A stretch of DNA of 64,000 bases from Umezawaea beigongshangensis (GTDB taxonomy: Bacteria; Actinomycetota; Actinomycetes; Mycobacteriales; Pseudonocardiaceae), in contig NZ_JAEIOJ010000001.1 of assembly GCF_016464305.1 (NCBI RefSeq), positions 62,001 through 126,000 of the forward strand, read 5' to 3'. The notes beneath the pieces are model-generated. The model was given only the letters and a program-made list of their open reading frames with translations. It had not been told where the DNA came from and ran no database searches. Below are positions 14,690 through 22,617 of this stretch, piece after piece; position 1 is the first letter of the stretch; each line of letters begins with the position of its first letter. Both the position numbers and the translations under genes were made by a program.

Positions 14690-17569
14690 GTGAACCGCCT
14701 CTTCCGCACGCGCGGCAGGTGGTCCGTCTCCGCTGTGATCGTCGTACTCGCCCTGGTGGGTGGAGTCGTGCTCTGGTCGCGGTCCGGGGACGACCCACCG
14801 CCGGTGAGCACACGCGACGCCGTCATGGACGTGCCGGACGGCCCCGGGAGCTCGCAGACGATCCAGATCGACACGACGCTGTACCTGCCCCAGAAGACCC
14901 CCGCGCCAGCGGTCCTGCTGCCGCACGGGTTCGGCGGGAGCAAGCAGAGCGTCGCCACCCAGGCGACCGAACTCGCGCAGCGCGGCTTCGTCGTCCTGGC
15001 CTACTCGGCGCGCGGCTTCGGCCGCAGCACCGGCCAGATCGCGCTGAACTCCCTCGACTACGAGGTCCGCGACGCGCAGAAGCTGCTCGACTGGCTCGCC
15101 ACCCGCGAGGAGGTCGTGACCGACGCGGCCGGTGACCCGCGGGTCGGCGTCACCGGCGGCTCCTACGGCGGCTCGCTGGCGCTGCTGCTGGCCGGAGTGG
15201 ACCCCAGGGTCGACACGATCGTCCCCGTCATCACCTACAACGACCTGACGCAGGCGCTGCTGCCGAACTCGGCGAGCACCGACGAGGTGGCGCGGGAGAC
15301 CGCGTCACCCGGTGCGTTCACCGCCGACGGCGTCTTCAAGCGGTCGTGGGCCGGCATCTTCTTCTCCGCCGGTCTCACCAGCGCGGACTCCGCCAGCCCC
15401 GGCCGCGAGGCGCGGGAGCCCGGCCAGGAGGACGACGACGCCTCCGGCGGCGGTGGCGACACCGGCGCGGGCACGCCCGGCCCCTCCACGCAGGGGCAGC
15501 CGGGTCGACCGGGCGGTGACCAGCAGCTCGACGCGTGCGGCCGGTTCCGCCCCGAGGTGTGCGCCGCCTACACGGAGGTCGCGACCACCGGCCGGATGAG
15601 CCCCGCGACGCTGGAGCTGCTGCGCCGCTCCTCCCCCGCGTCGGTGACCGACCGGATCACCCAGCCGACGATGCTGGTGCAGGGCGAGCAGGACACCCTG
15701 TTCGGACTCGACCAGGCCGACGCCAACGCCCGGCAGATCTCCGCGGCGGGCGCTCCGGTGAAGGTGGTCTGGTACGCGGGCGGCCACGACGGCGGCAGCC
15801 CCGGACCCGAGCTGCGCGGGACGATCGCCGACTGGATGGACTTCCACCTCGGGCGGAAGGGCGCCGACCCCGGCACGGGATTCGAGTACCAGGTGCAGGG
15901 CGCGTTCCGCAGCAGCGGCACGCCGTCGCTGCGCACGGTCAGCGCGTCCGGCTACCCCGGTGTCGGCGGAGCCGGCCCGGTCGAGCGGCGGGCGCTGCCG
16001 CTGACCGGTGACGAGCAGCTCGTGGTCAACCCGGCCGGGGGCAACCCGGCGGCGGTGAGCAACCTGCCCGGCCTGGGGGCCGCGCTGAGCGGGTCCAGTT
16101 CGCTGGCGAGCCGCCTCGCGGTCGACCTGCCCGGTCAGGCGGCGCAGTTCTCGACGCAGCCGCTGGACGGGCAGGTGCTGCTGGCCGGCGCGTCCACCGT
16201 GCGGCTGCGCGTGGCCGGCGTGCCCGGTCAGCCGGTGCCCGAGGACGGCGCCGTGCTGTTCGTGAAGCTCTACGACGTCGGCCCGGACGGGACGCGCACC
16301 CTGCCCGGCTCGGCCGTGGCCCCGGTGCGGATCGCCCTGCCCGCCGACGGCGGCGCCGCCGAGTTCGAGGTGACGCTGCCCGGCGCGGTGCGGCCGGTCG
16401 AGACGGGTCACCGGGTGCAGGTCGTCGTCGCGACGACGGACCAGGCGTACGCCAACGCGACCGAGCCGGCCGCCTACCGGGTGTCCCTCGCCGACGACGC
16501 GGCGCTCGACGTGCCCGTGGTTCCGGGGTCCAACACCTCCGAGGGCATCCCGCTGGGCGCCGTGTGGGGCATCGCCGTGGTGCTGCTGATCTCGGCGCTG
16601 GTGGCGGTCGTGGCGGTGTTCCGCCGCAGGCTCGCCTCGGACGTCGACCCGGAGCTGACCGGCGTGCCGCTGGTCATCGAGAACCTGAGCAAGTCCTACC
16701 CCGGCGGGCTGACCGCCGTGAAGGACCTGTCCTTCCGGGTGGAGCACGGCCAGGTGCTGGGCCTGCTCGGACCGAACGGCGCCGGCAAGACCACCACCCT
16801 GCGGATGCTGATGGGCCTGATCCACCCCAGCGAGGGACGGATCAGGGTGTTCGGCCACCGCATCACGCCGGGTGCGCCCGTGCTGTCGCGGATCGGGTCG
16901 TTCGTCGAGGGCGCCGGGTTCCTGCCGCACCTGTCCGGCGCGGAGAACCTGCGCCTGTACTGGGCGGCGACCGGTCGTCCCGCCGAGCAGTCCCACGTGG
17001 AGGAGGCGCTGGAGATCGCCGGGCTCGGCAGGGCGGTCGACCGGCGCGTGCGCACCTACAGCCAGGGCATGAGGCAGCGTCTCGCCATCGCGCAGGCGAT
17101 GCTCGGCCTGCCGGACCTGCTCGTGCTCGACGAACCGGCCAACGGGCTCGACCCGCCCCAGATCCACCAGATGCGCGACGTGCTCAAGCGCTACGCGGCC
17201 GCCGGTCGCACGGTCGTGGTGTCCAGCCACCTCCTGGCGGAGGTCGAGCAGACGTGCAGTCACGTCGTCGTGATGCACCGGGGCCAGCTCGTGGCCGCCG
17301 GTGAGGTCGCCGACATCGCCGCGGGTGGCGGCGAGGCGACGTTCCGGGTGGACGACCCGGAGCGCGCGACCGAGGTCCTGCGCGGCCTGGAGGGCGTCAC
17401 CGAGATCGGCGTCGACGGCGACCAGGCGTACGCGAGCCTGAACGGCGTGCCGCGAGCGGTCGCGCTGACCGCGCTCGTGCAGGCCGGGATCGCGGTGGAC
17501 CAGGCCGGTCCGCGGCGCCGCCTGGAGGACGCGTTCCTCCAGCTCGTCGGAGAGGAGACGGCACGATGA
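14690..17569 (+). CDS. alpha/beta-hydrolase (X-Pro peptidase-like) fused to ABC transporter ATPase
   Basis: One uninterrupted 959-residue reading frame with two enzymes. Residues ~12-30 are a membrane helix. Residues ~60-400 are an alpha/beta-hydrolase: VLLPHGFGGSKQS, nucleophile in TGGSYGGS (~158), Asp in QGEQDTLF (~335), His in AGGHDGG (~364), with a Gly/Pro-rich insert. A jelly-roll C-domain of the CocE/PepX type follows to ~610. A second helix (~622-644) leads into an ABC ATPase with Walker A GPNGAGKTT (~695), signature YSQGMRQ (~790) and Walker B LLVLDEPANGLDP (~812). The two helices put the hydrolase outside and the ATPase inside. It overlaps the permease gene by ATGA. Confidence 0.88.
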   Translation: MNRLFRTRGRWSVSAVIVVLALVGGVVLWSRSGDDPPPVSTRDAVMDVPDGPGSSQTIQIDTTLYLPQKTPAPAVLLPHGFGGSKQSVATQATELAQRGFVVLAYSARGFGRSTGQIALNSLDYEVRDAQKLLDWLATREEVVTDAAGDPRVGVTGGSYGGSLALLLAGVDPRVDTIVPVITYNDLTQALLPNSASTDEVARETASPGAFTADGVFKRSWAGIFFSAGLTSADSASPGREAREPGQEDDDASGGGGDTGAGTPGPSTQGQPGRPGGDQQLDACGRFRPEVCAAYTEVATTGRMSPATLELLRRSSPASVTDRITQPTMLVQGEQDTLFGLDQADANARQISAAGAPVKVVWYAGGHDGGSPGPELRGTIADWMDFHLGRKGADPGTGFEYQVQGAFRSSGTPSLRTVSASGYPGVGGAGPVERRALPLTGDEQLVVNPAGGNPAAVSNLPGLGAALSGSSSLASRLAVDLPGQAAQFSTQPLDGQVLLAGASTVRLRVAGVPGQPVPEDGAVLFVKLYDVGPDGTRTLPGSAVAPVRIALPADGGAAEFEVTLPGAVRPVETGHRVQVVVATTDQAYANATEPAAYRVSLADDAALDVPVVPGSNTSEGIPLGAVWGIAVVLLISALVAVVAVFRRRLASDVDPELTGVPLVIENLSKSYPGGLTAVKDLSFRVEHGQVLGLLGPNGAGKTTTLRMLMGLIHPSEGRIRVFGHRITPGAPVLSRIGSFVEGAGFLPHLSGAENLRLYWAATGRPAEQSHVEEALEIAGLGRAVDRRVRTYSQGMRQRLAIAQAMLGLPDLLVLDEPANGLDPPQIHQMRDVLKRYAAAGRTVVVSSHLLAEVEQTCSHVVVMHRGQLVAAGEVADIAAGGGEATFRVDDPERATEVLRGLEGVTEIGVDGDQAYASLNGVPRAVALTALVQAGIAVDQAGPRRRLEDAFLQLVGEETAR

Positions 17570-18510
17570 GCAGGACCGACAGCGGCGGCGAGAACGGCGT
17601 GCACACCGACCCCACCGCCATCGCCGAACTCGCGCAGGCGGCGGCGCACCAGGTCACGGAGGTGGCACCGGACGGCTCGACGTCGTTCTACCGGGCACGC
17701 CGGACGCTGCCGCTGCGCGTGGAGCTGATCCGGCAGCTCAAGCGCAGGCGCACCCAGCTCGTGCTGGGGTTCCTGGTGCTGCTGCCGTTCGTCCTCGTGG
17801 TGGCGTTCCAGGTCGGCGAGGACAACGGCAACAACCGCTCCGGCGGGTTCGTCGACCTGGCCACGGCCAGCGGCGTGAACTTCGTGATCCTGACCCTGTT
17901 CGTCTCCAGCAGCTTCCTGCTGCCGATGATCGTGTCGCTGTTCTTCGGCGACACGATCGCGAGCGAGGCGTCGTGGTCGAGCCTGAAGTACCTGCTGGCC
18001 GCGCCGGTCCCCCGGCACCGGCTGCTGCGCCGCAAGGCGATCACCTCGGGCGTGCTGTCGGTGTTCGCGCTGGCGCTGCTGCCCGCGGTGGCGCTGCTCG
18101 CCGGGGTGGTCTGGTACGGAGCCGGTGAGGCGGTGAGCCCCACCGGCGAGGCCGCGCCGTTCGCCGACAGCGTGCTCGCGGTGGTGCTGACCGTGGGCTA
18201 CCTCGCGGTCCAGCTGTTCTGGGTGGCGGGACTCGCGCTGTTCCTGTCCGTGTCGACCGACGCACCGCTGGGCGCGGTGGGCGGCGCGGTGCTGGCGTCG
18301 ATCCTGTCGCAGATCCTCGACCAGATCACCGCGCTCGGGGACCTGCGGAACTACCTGCCGACGCACCAGGCCCTGGCGTGGGTGGACGTGTTCTCCACCG
18401 ACGTGGACTGGTCGAACATGCTGTGGGGGACGTTCTCCTCGCTCGCCTACGGCGCGTTCTTCACGATGCTGGCCGCTCGCCGGTTCGCCACGAAGGACAT
18501 CACCAGCTAG
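17566..18510 (+). CDS. ABC-2 type transporter permease
   Basis: A 314-residue membrane protein that partners the ATPase half of the preceding fusion. A ~65-residue cytoplasmic N-terminus (helical, AQAAAHQVTEVAPDGSTSFYRARR) is followed by about six membrane segments, including QLVLGFLVLLPFVLVVAFQ, SVFALALLPAVALLAGVVW and VAGLALFLSVS. The motif WSSLKYLLAAPVPRHRLLRRK is the usual ABC-2 coupling region after helix 2. Its start overlaps the upstream stop by 4 bases, and a 17-bp terminator closes the operon. The substrate is unknown. Confidence 0.88.
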   Translation: MSRTDSGGENGVHTDPTAIAELAQAAAHQVTEVAPDGSTSFYRARRTLPLRVELIRQLKRRRTQLVLGFLVLLPFVLVVAFQVGEDNGNNRSGGFVDLATASGVNFVILTLFVSSSFLLPMIVSLFFGDTIASEASWSSLKYLLAAPVPRHRLLRRKAITSGVLSVFALALLPAVALLAGVVWYGAGEAVSPTGEAAPFADSVLAVVLTVGYLAVQLFWVAGLALFLSVSTDAPLGAVGGAVLASILSQILDQITALGDLRNYLPTHQALAWVDVFSTDVDWSNMLWGTFSSLAYGAFFTMLAARRFATKDITS

Positions 18511-18513
18511 TCC

Positions 18514-18552
18514 GCGGGGCCGTCGCACCGCGAACCGGTGCGACGGCCCCGC
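18514..18552. terminator. bidirectional terminator, ABC permease / kinase
   Basis: Perfect 17-bp inverted repeat (GCGGGGCCGTCGCACCG) with a 5-base loop, between convergent operons. Confidence 0.85.
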
Positions 18553-18554
18553 GC

Positions 18555-20660
18555 TCAGCGGCCGGTGAAGGCGAAGCGCAAGAACCTCGGATAGGTGATC
18601 GAGTCGTAGGCGGTCGTCTCCCGCGCCGCGATCAGGTGCGCGGTGCGAGCGGCCTCGATCTCGCCGTGGCAGCGGCGCACGGCCCGGTCGTGCTCCACGC
18701 GGCGCTGCGCGGTGACGGCGTTCGCGGCGCGCACCTGGTCAGCGATGGCGACGAGGTCCGCGGTGAACCGCTCGTTGACCAGCGCCTTCTGCTGCATCGC
18801 GGACGCCTTCACCTGCTGCTCCAGCTCGTCGAGGTCGCGCACGCGCTGCGCGAAGCGGCTCTCGATGATGCGGCGCAGGCTGTCCGGCAGTCCGGTGGGC
18901 TGGGAGTTCCGCGCGATCCACTCCTGCTTCTGCCGCCAGTCCTCCAGGCGGCTCGCCTTGACCGCGCCGAACCCCGGCACCCGCACCGTCAGGCCGGACG
19001 GCAGCCGGAAGAACGGGTTCTTGTTCTGCGCCTGGCTGTTGGTGACGTAGTTGACGCCGGCGAAGTCCGCCGCGGTGGCGATCCCCGCCTCGCGCAGGTT
19101 CGCCACCAGCTTCCCGCCCAGGCCCTCCAGCCCGGCATCGGCGATCGACACCGTGGCCAGCCGCTGCCGCACGTGCTCGGCGCGCAGGTCCGCGAGCGCC
19201 TGGTCGAGCTCCCGCTTGCGCTCCGCGCCCATCCCGCCGCGCCTGCTCATGATGGACGCGAGCTGCCGCTGGGCCTCGGTGTCGATCGCGGCGGTCTCCT
19301 TGCGGTGCCGCTCCTGCAGGCCCGCCTTGAGGACCTTCTCCGAGGCGGCGCGCTGAGCCGCGGACTTCGCCAGCGCGTCGCCCTCCTCGGTGAGCACGGC
19401 GAGCCGCTGGTTGATGTCGAGCAGGCGCGCGTCCAGCTCGTCGAGCCGCGCGTACTCGCGGCGCTTGGCCCTGGTCTCCTGGCGGGCCCGGTACACGGCG
19501 AACGTCGAGGCGAACCACAGCAGCAGGCCGCACACGCCGGTGAGCGCCACGCCCGCCGGAGCCAGGACCGCGAGCAGGACCGTGCCCACCACGAGCAGCG
19601 GCGCGACCAGCGCGACGGCGGTCAGCGAGGAGTCCCGGCCGACGAACCGCGCCCTGGGCACCGGCTCGGTCGGCAGGACGTGGTCGGCCATCCACGGCGG
19701 CAGCGGCGCGGCGGGCTGCACCGGCCGGAAGGTCCCGCTCGACTGGGCTGTGGTGAACGTGATGGGGGTCAGCGGCGGCAGCGCGGTGACCGGTGCGCCC
19801 AGCATCCCCCGCACCCGCGCCACCAGCTCCCGCACCTCGGGCACCTGGTGGTCGAGCAGGATCGGGAAGCGGCTGGACCCGGCCGGGTCGGTGTAGTCCT
19901 CCTCGGCGAGCAGGAGGTACTCGCCGCCCTGCTGGTGCAGCTGCCCCCACAGCGCCGGGTCCGCGGCGACCGACACCAGCGACAGGTAGATCACCCAGGC
20001 GGAGAAGCGGTCCACGTCCGGGCGGAAGTCCACGTCGGAGCGCAGTGGCGACTGGTAGTTGCGGTGCCCCATCTCGGCGGCCTTCATGCCGTCGAGAGCG
20101 GGCACGTACATGCCGTCGTAGTCGACCAGCCGCAGCGAGCCGTCCGAGGCGACGAGCAGGTTGCCGTGCTGGAGGTCGCCGTGCGCGATGCCCGCGTCCG
20201 CCAGGTCCGCGACGAGCGCGGCGAACCGCTCGGCCAGCCCGACCAGCGCGCGCTGGTCGTGGACGTGCTGCTCGATCCAGCGGGTCAGGCCGGTGCCCTC
20301 GACCCAGTCCATCTTCAGCACCGGGTACCAGCGGCCCTCGACGAGCACGCCGCGCTGGAGGTACTCGAACCCGACCTTCCACCGCCCCTCGACCCGGTTG
20401 AGGTGGTCGCTGATCGCCCGGTAGCGCACGGTCTGGTCGGCGACCTCGCGGGTGAAGCACTTGATGGCGTGCCGCTTGCCCGCGGCCGTCGTCACCGAGA
20501 ACACGCTCGCGAAGTTGCCGGAGATCGGCCGCGGACGCGCCAGCTTGTCCAGCTCGACCTTCGCGCCCTTCAGATCGGGCTCGGCGAAGCAGAGCCGGGT
20601 GTTCTGCAGCGCCTCCACGTAGGCCGCGCCGGAGGGGAACTGCACCACGGGTGCTGCCAC
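18555..20660 (-). CDS. YegI-like protein kinase with coiled coil and helix-hairpin-helix (TerY-P triad)
   Basis: A 701-residue protein. Residues 1-~290 form a Ser/Thr kinase: glycine loop SGNFASVF, Lys67 in AIKCF, catalytic Asp162 in HGDLQHGN, and Asp180 in LVDYDG. A proline-rich linker leads to two membrane helices (~345-395), a long charged coiled coil, and a C-terminal helix-hairpin-helix region (LGGKLVANLREAGIATAADFA; RVPGFGAVKASRLEDW). This order matches E. coli YegI. GTG 20660 starts 4 bases after the PP2C stop, so the kinase is the last gene of a VWA-PP2C-kinase operon. Confidence 0.9.
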   Translation of the reverse strand: MAAPVVQFPSGAAYVEALQNTRLCFAEPDLKGAKVELDKLARPRPISGNFASVFSVTTAAGKRHAIKCFTREVADQTVRYRAISDHLNRVEGRWKVGFEYLQRGVLVEGRWYPVLKMDWVEGTGLTRWIEQHVHDQRALVGLAERFAALVADLADAGIAHGDLQHGNLLVASDGSLRLVDYDGMYVPALDGMKAAEMGHRNYQSPLRSDVDFRPDVDRFSAWVIYLSLVSVAADPALWGQLHQQGGEYLLLAEEDYTDPAGSSRFPILLDHQVPEVRELVARVRGMLGAPVTALPPLTPITFTTAQSSGTFRPVQPAAPLPPWMADHVLPTEPVPRARFVGRDSSLTAVALVAPLLVVGTVLLAVLAPAGVALTGVCGLLLWFASTFAVYRARQETRAKRREYARLDELDARLLDINQRLAVLTEEGDALAKSAAQRAASEKVLKAGLQERHRKETAAIDTEAQRQLASIMSRRGGMGAERKRELDQALADLRAEHVRQRLATVSIADAGLEGLGGKLVANLREAGIATAADFAGVNYVTNSQAQNKNPFFRLPSGLTVRVPGFGAVKASRLEDWRQKQEWIARNSQPTGLPDSLRRIIESRFAQRVRDLDELEQQVKASAMQQKALVNERFTADLVAIADQVRAANAVTAQRRVEHDRAVRRCHGEIEAARTAHLIAARETTAYDSITYPRFLRFAFTGR

Positions 20661-20664
20661 TCGC

Positions 20665-21468
20665 CTACCCCAGGTCCACGTGCACGAGTGCCACGTCGTC
20701 GTTGCGCATGTCGCCGTTGCCGCGCTGCTTGGTCACCCAGTCGGCGAAGTCCTCGTCCGTGCCGGAGCAGGCCAGCTCCCGCAGCACGTCCCACGGTGCG
20801 CCGTCGCGCTCCTTCTCCGCCAGGAACCACGCGGCGAGCGCGTCCGTGGCGAGGAAGAACTGATCGCCCTCGCGGTAGGAGCCCTGGGTGAGGCGCACCC
20901 GCTCGGCGATCAGGTCCTCGTCGGTGTTGCGGCTGTTGAGCAGGTTGGGCGAGGTGCCGAACTCCTCGGCCGAGTCCAGCGGGAACGTCCGGCTCAGGGC
21001 TCCGTCGCGGACCTGGAACAGGCACGAGTCGCCCATCGCCGCGGCGTACCAGCGCTGCCCGTGGGTCCCGGCGAGCTGGAAGGCGAGCAGCGTGGCGTAC
21101 GCGCCGCGGTCCAGGCCCGGCTGCTCGTACCAGCGGATCGGCCGGTCGTTCGCCTCCCGGTCGGCCACGTAGCCGGCGAGCCAGTCCTCCCACTCGTGCA
21201 CCACACCCAGCACGGCCCGGCCGAACGTGCGGCGGTTGCGCAGGGTGTTGGGACGCGTCGCGGCGGCGTGCACGAAGGACTCGGCCAGCAGCCGCGCCCA
21301 GGGTCCTGCCAGCACGCTCTCCGAGGCGCCGTCGGCGATGGCGGCCAGCACCTGGCCCTCCACCTCCTCGTCGCGCGCGACGTCGGGCAGCACCGCGGAC
21401 GCGTCCTCGGTCTCGTGGGGTCGTGAGCCGTCCTTCTGGACGCTCATCGTGGAGATGAAGGAGCGCAT
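20665..21468 (-). CDS. PP2C-like protein phosphatase (YegK-like, TerY-P triad)
   Basis: A 267-residue phosphatase of the PP2C fold. Metal-binding motifs are recognisable: ED near residue 21, AAIADGASES (DGxx), AAMGDSCLF, FLATDALAAWFL and NDDVALVHV. It should dephosphorylate proteins, probably counteracting the adjacent kinase. ATG 21468 follows the VWA stop by 5 bases with no separate ribosome site, suggesting coupled translation. Confidence 0.88.
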   Translation of the reverse strand: MRSFISTMSVQKDGSRPHETEDASAVLPDVARDEEVEGQVLAAIADGASESVLAGPWARLLAESFVHAAATRPNTLRNRRTFGRAVLGVVHEWEDWLAGYVADREANDRPIRWYEQPGLDRGAYATLLAFQLAGTHGQRWYAAAMGDSCLFQVRDGALSRTFPLDSAEEFGTSPNLLNSRNTDEDLIAERVRLTQGSYREGDQFFLATDALAAWFLAEKERDGAPWDVLRELACSGTDEDFADWVTKQRGNGDMRNDDVALVHVDLG

Positions 21469-21473
21469 GCGGG

Positions 21474-22310
21474 TCAGCGGAGGTCCGTGGCCCTGGTGCC
21501 GATGTCCAGGAACTGCACGACGGAGGCGATGTCGGCGTTGTAGACGAACCCGCGGGTGACGTCGCTGATCTCGAAGCCCTGCTGCGAGGCGTAGGAGCGC
21601 ATGTCCGGCGGGAGGGTGCTGGACATGCCGAACAGCGTGCGCGCGTAGGCGTCGGGCAGGTCCTCGTCAGACTCCGGGAACGTCACGGGGGTCGCCTCGC
21701 TGGCCGAGACGTGCAGGTTGAACAGCAGGGTGGCGCCGTCGGCGCTCGCGTGGGTCTGCACGTCCACCGCCGCGGTCGACGGGTCGCCGTCGGTGGACTC
21801 GCCGTCGGTCAGGTTCAGCACGATCGGCGGGAAGCAGCCGGGGTGGTCGGCGAGCCACTTGGCCACGAGCGTCTCGGCGTACTGGAGCGCGCGGACCATG
21901 GGCGTGCCGCCGTTGGCCACCGGCTCCATCCACACCGGGAAGCGGGTCGTGGTCTCCACGAGGCCACCGGCGCCGTCCGGCACCTTCTTCGGGCGCTCCT
22001 CGACGCGGGCGGGGTTGTCGGCGACCTGGCTCAGCGGCACGAGGTCGCGGCCCTCCAGGTCACCGCTGAAGGCGGAGCCGACGGACTGGCCGTAGCCGAC
22101 CACGGCGACGTGGAAGTAGTCGCGGACGCCCTCCTCCTTCGCGCACTTGACCGACAGCTCCGTGAGCAGCCGGTTGATCGCGTCGGCGACGACGTCCGCC
22201 TTGCGCTGCGGGATCTCCCCGCCGATGGGGTCGTTCATCGACGCGGACTGGTCGACCAGGAACACGAAAGCGGTCGGGTTGGTCCGACTGATCTCGGCCG
22301 AATACGCCAT
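21474..22310 (-). CDS. VWA-domain TerY/YegL-like protein (TerY-P triad)
   Basis: A 278-residue von Willebrand A protein. The MIDAS metal site is intact: DQSAS (Asp20, Ser22, Ser24), the Thr in NGGTPMVRAL, and LNLTDGESTDGDP. The fold resembles TerY and E. coli YegL, proposed to act as a metal-dependent scaffold for the phosphatase/kinase pair. ATG 22310 is preferred over GTG 22328 because GGAG lies ~10 bases before it and inside the longer version. First gene of the triad operon. Confidence 0.9.
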   Translation of the reverse strand: MAYSAEISRTNPTAFVFLVDQSASMNDPIGGEIPQRKADVVADAINRLLTELSVKCAKEEGVRDYFHVAVVGYGQSVGSAFSGDLEGRDLVPLSQVADNPARVEERPKKVPDGAGGLVETTTRFPVWMEPVANGGTPMVRALQYAETLVAKWLADHPGCFPPIVLNLTDGESTDGDPSTAAVDVQTHASADGATLLFNLHVSASEATPVTFPESDEDLPDAYARTLFGMSSTLPPDMRSYASQQGFEISDVTRGFVYNADIASVVQFLDIGTRATDLR

Positions 22311-22617
22311 GGTTCGTCGTCTCCTCACTCAGTCCGCACCCACGAAGGAGGCAGGGCGTCACCGTAGTGGGTGACAGAGTAGTCACGAACAGGTCTCGTC
22401 TGCGCTCGCCTCCCCCGTGTCGGTACTCCGTTCGCGCGGTGGCGGGCCCGGACGGGCGCACTGGCGCGCGGTGAGCACGCGAATCGTGCTGGACAGCGCC
22501 CCGCGGGACGAGGAAGGACTCCGCGGGGCGCTGACCCTCGCACCGGCCGGTGGACGCCCTCTCACCGGCCGGGTGGCCGTCACCCCCGCGCGCGGCGGGC
22601 CGGACGGGGAGGACCGG
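22311..22617. other. 307-base intergenic region, VWA promoter and uvrB 3' end
   Basis: Holds the promoter of the triad operon and two hairpins downstream of uvrB. No credible gene seen. Confidence 0.6.
22494..22533 (-). terminator. hairpin downstream of uvrB
   Basis: Perfect 13-bp inverted repeat (CAGCGCCCCGCGG) with a 14-base loop, followed closer to uvrB by a second 10-bp hairpin (CCGGCCGGTG, 22543-22572). Together they probably stop uvrB transcription. Confidence 0.6.
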
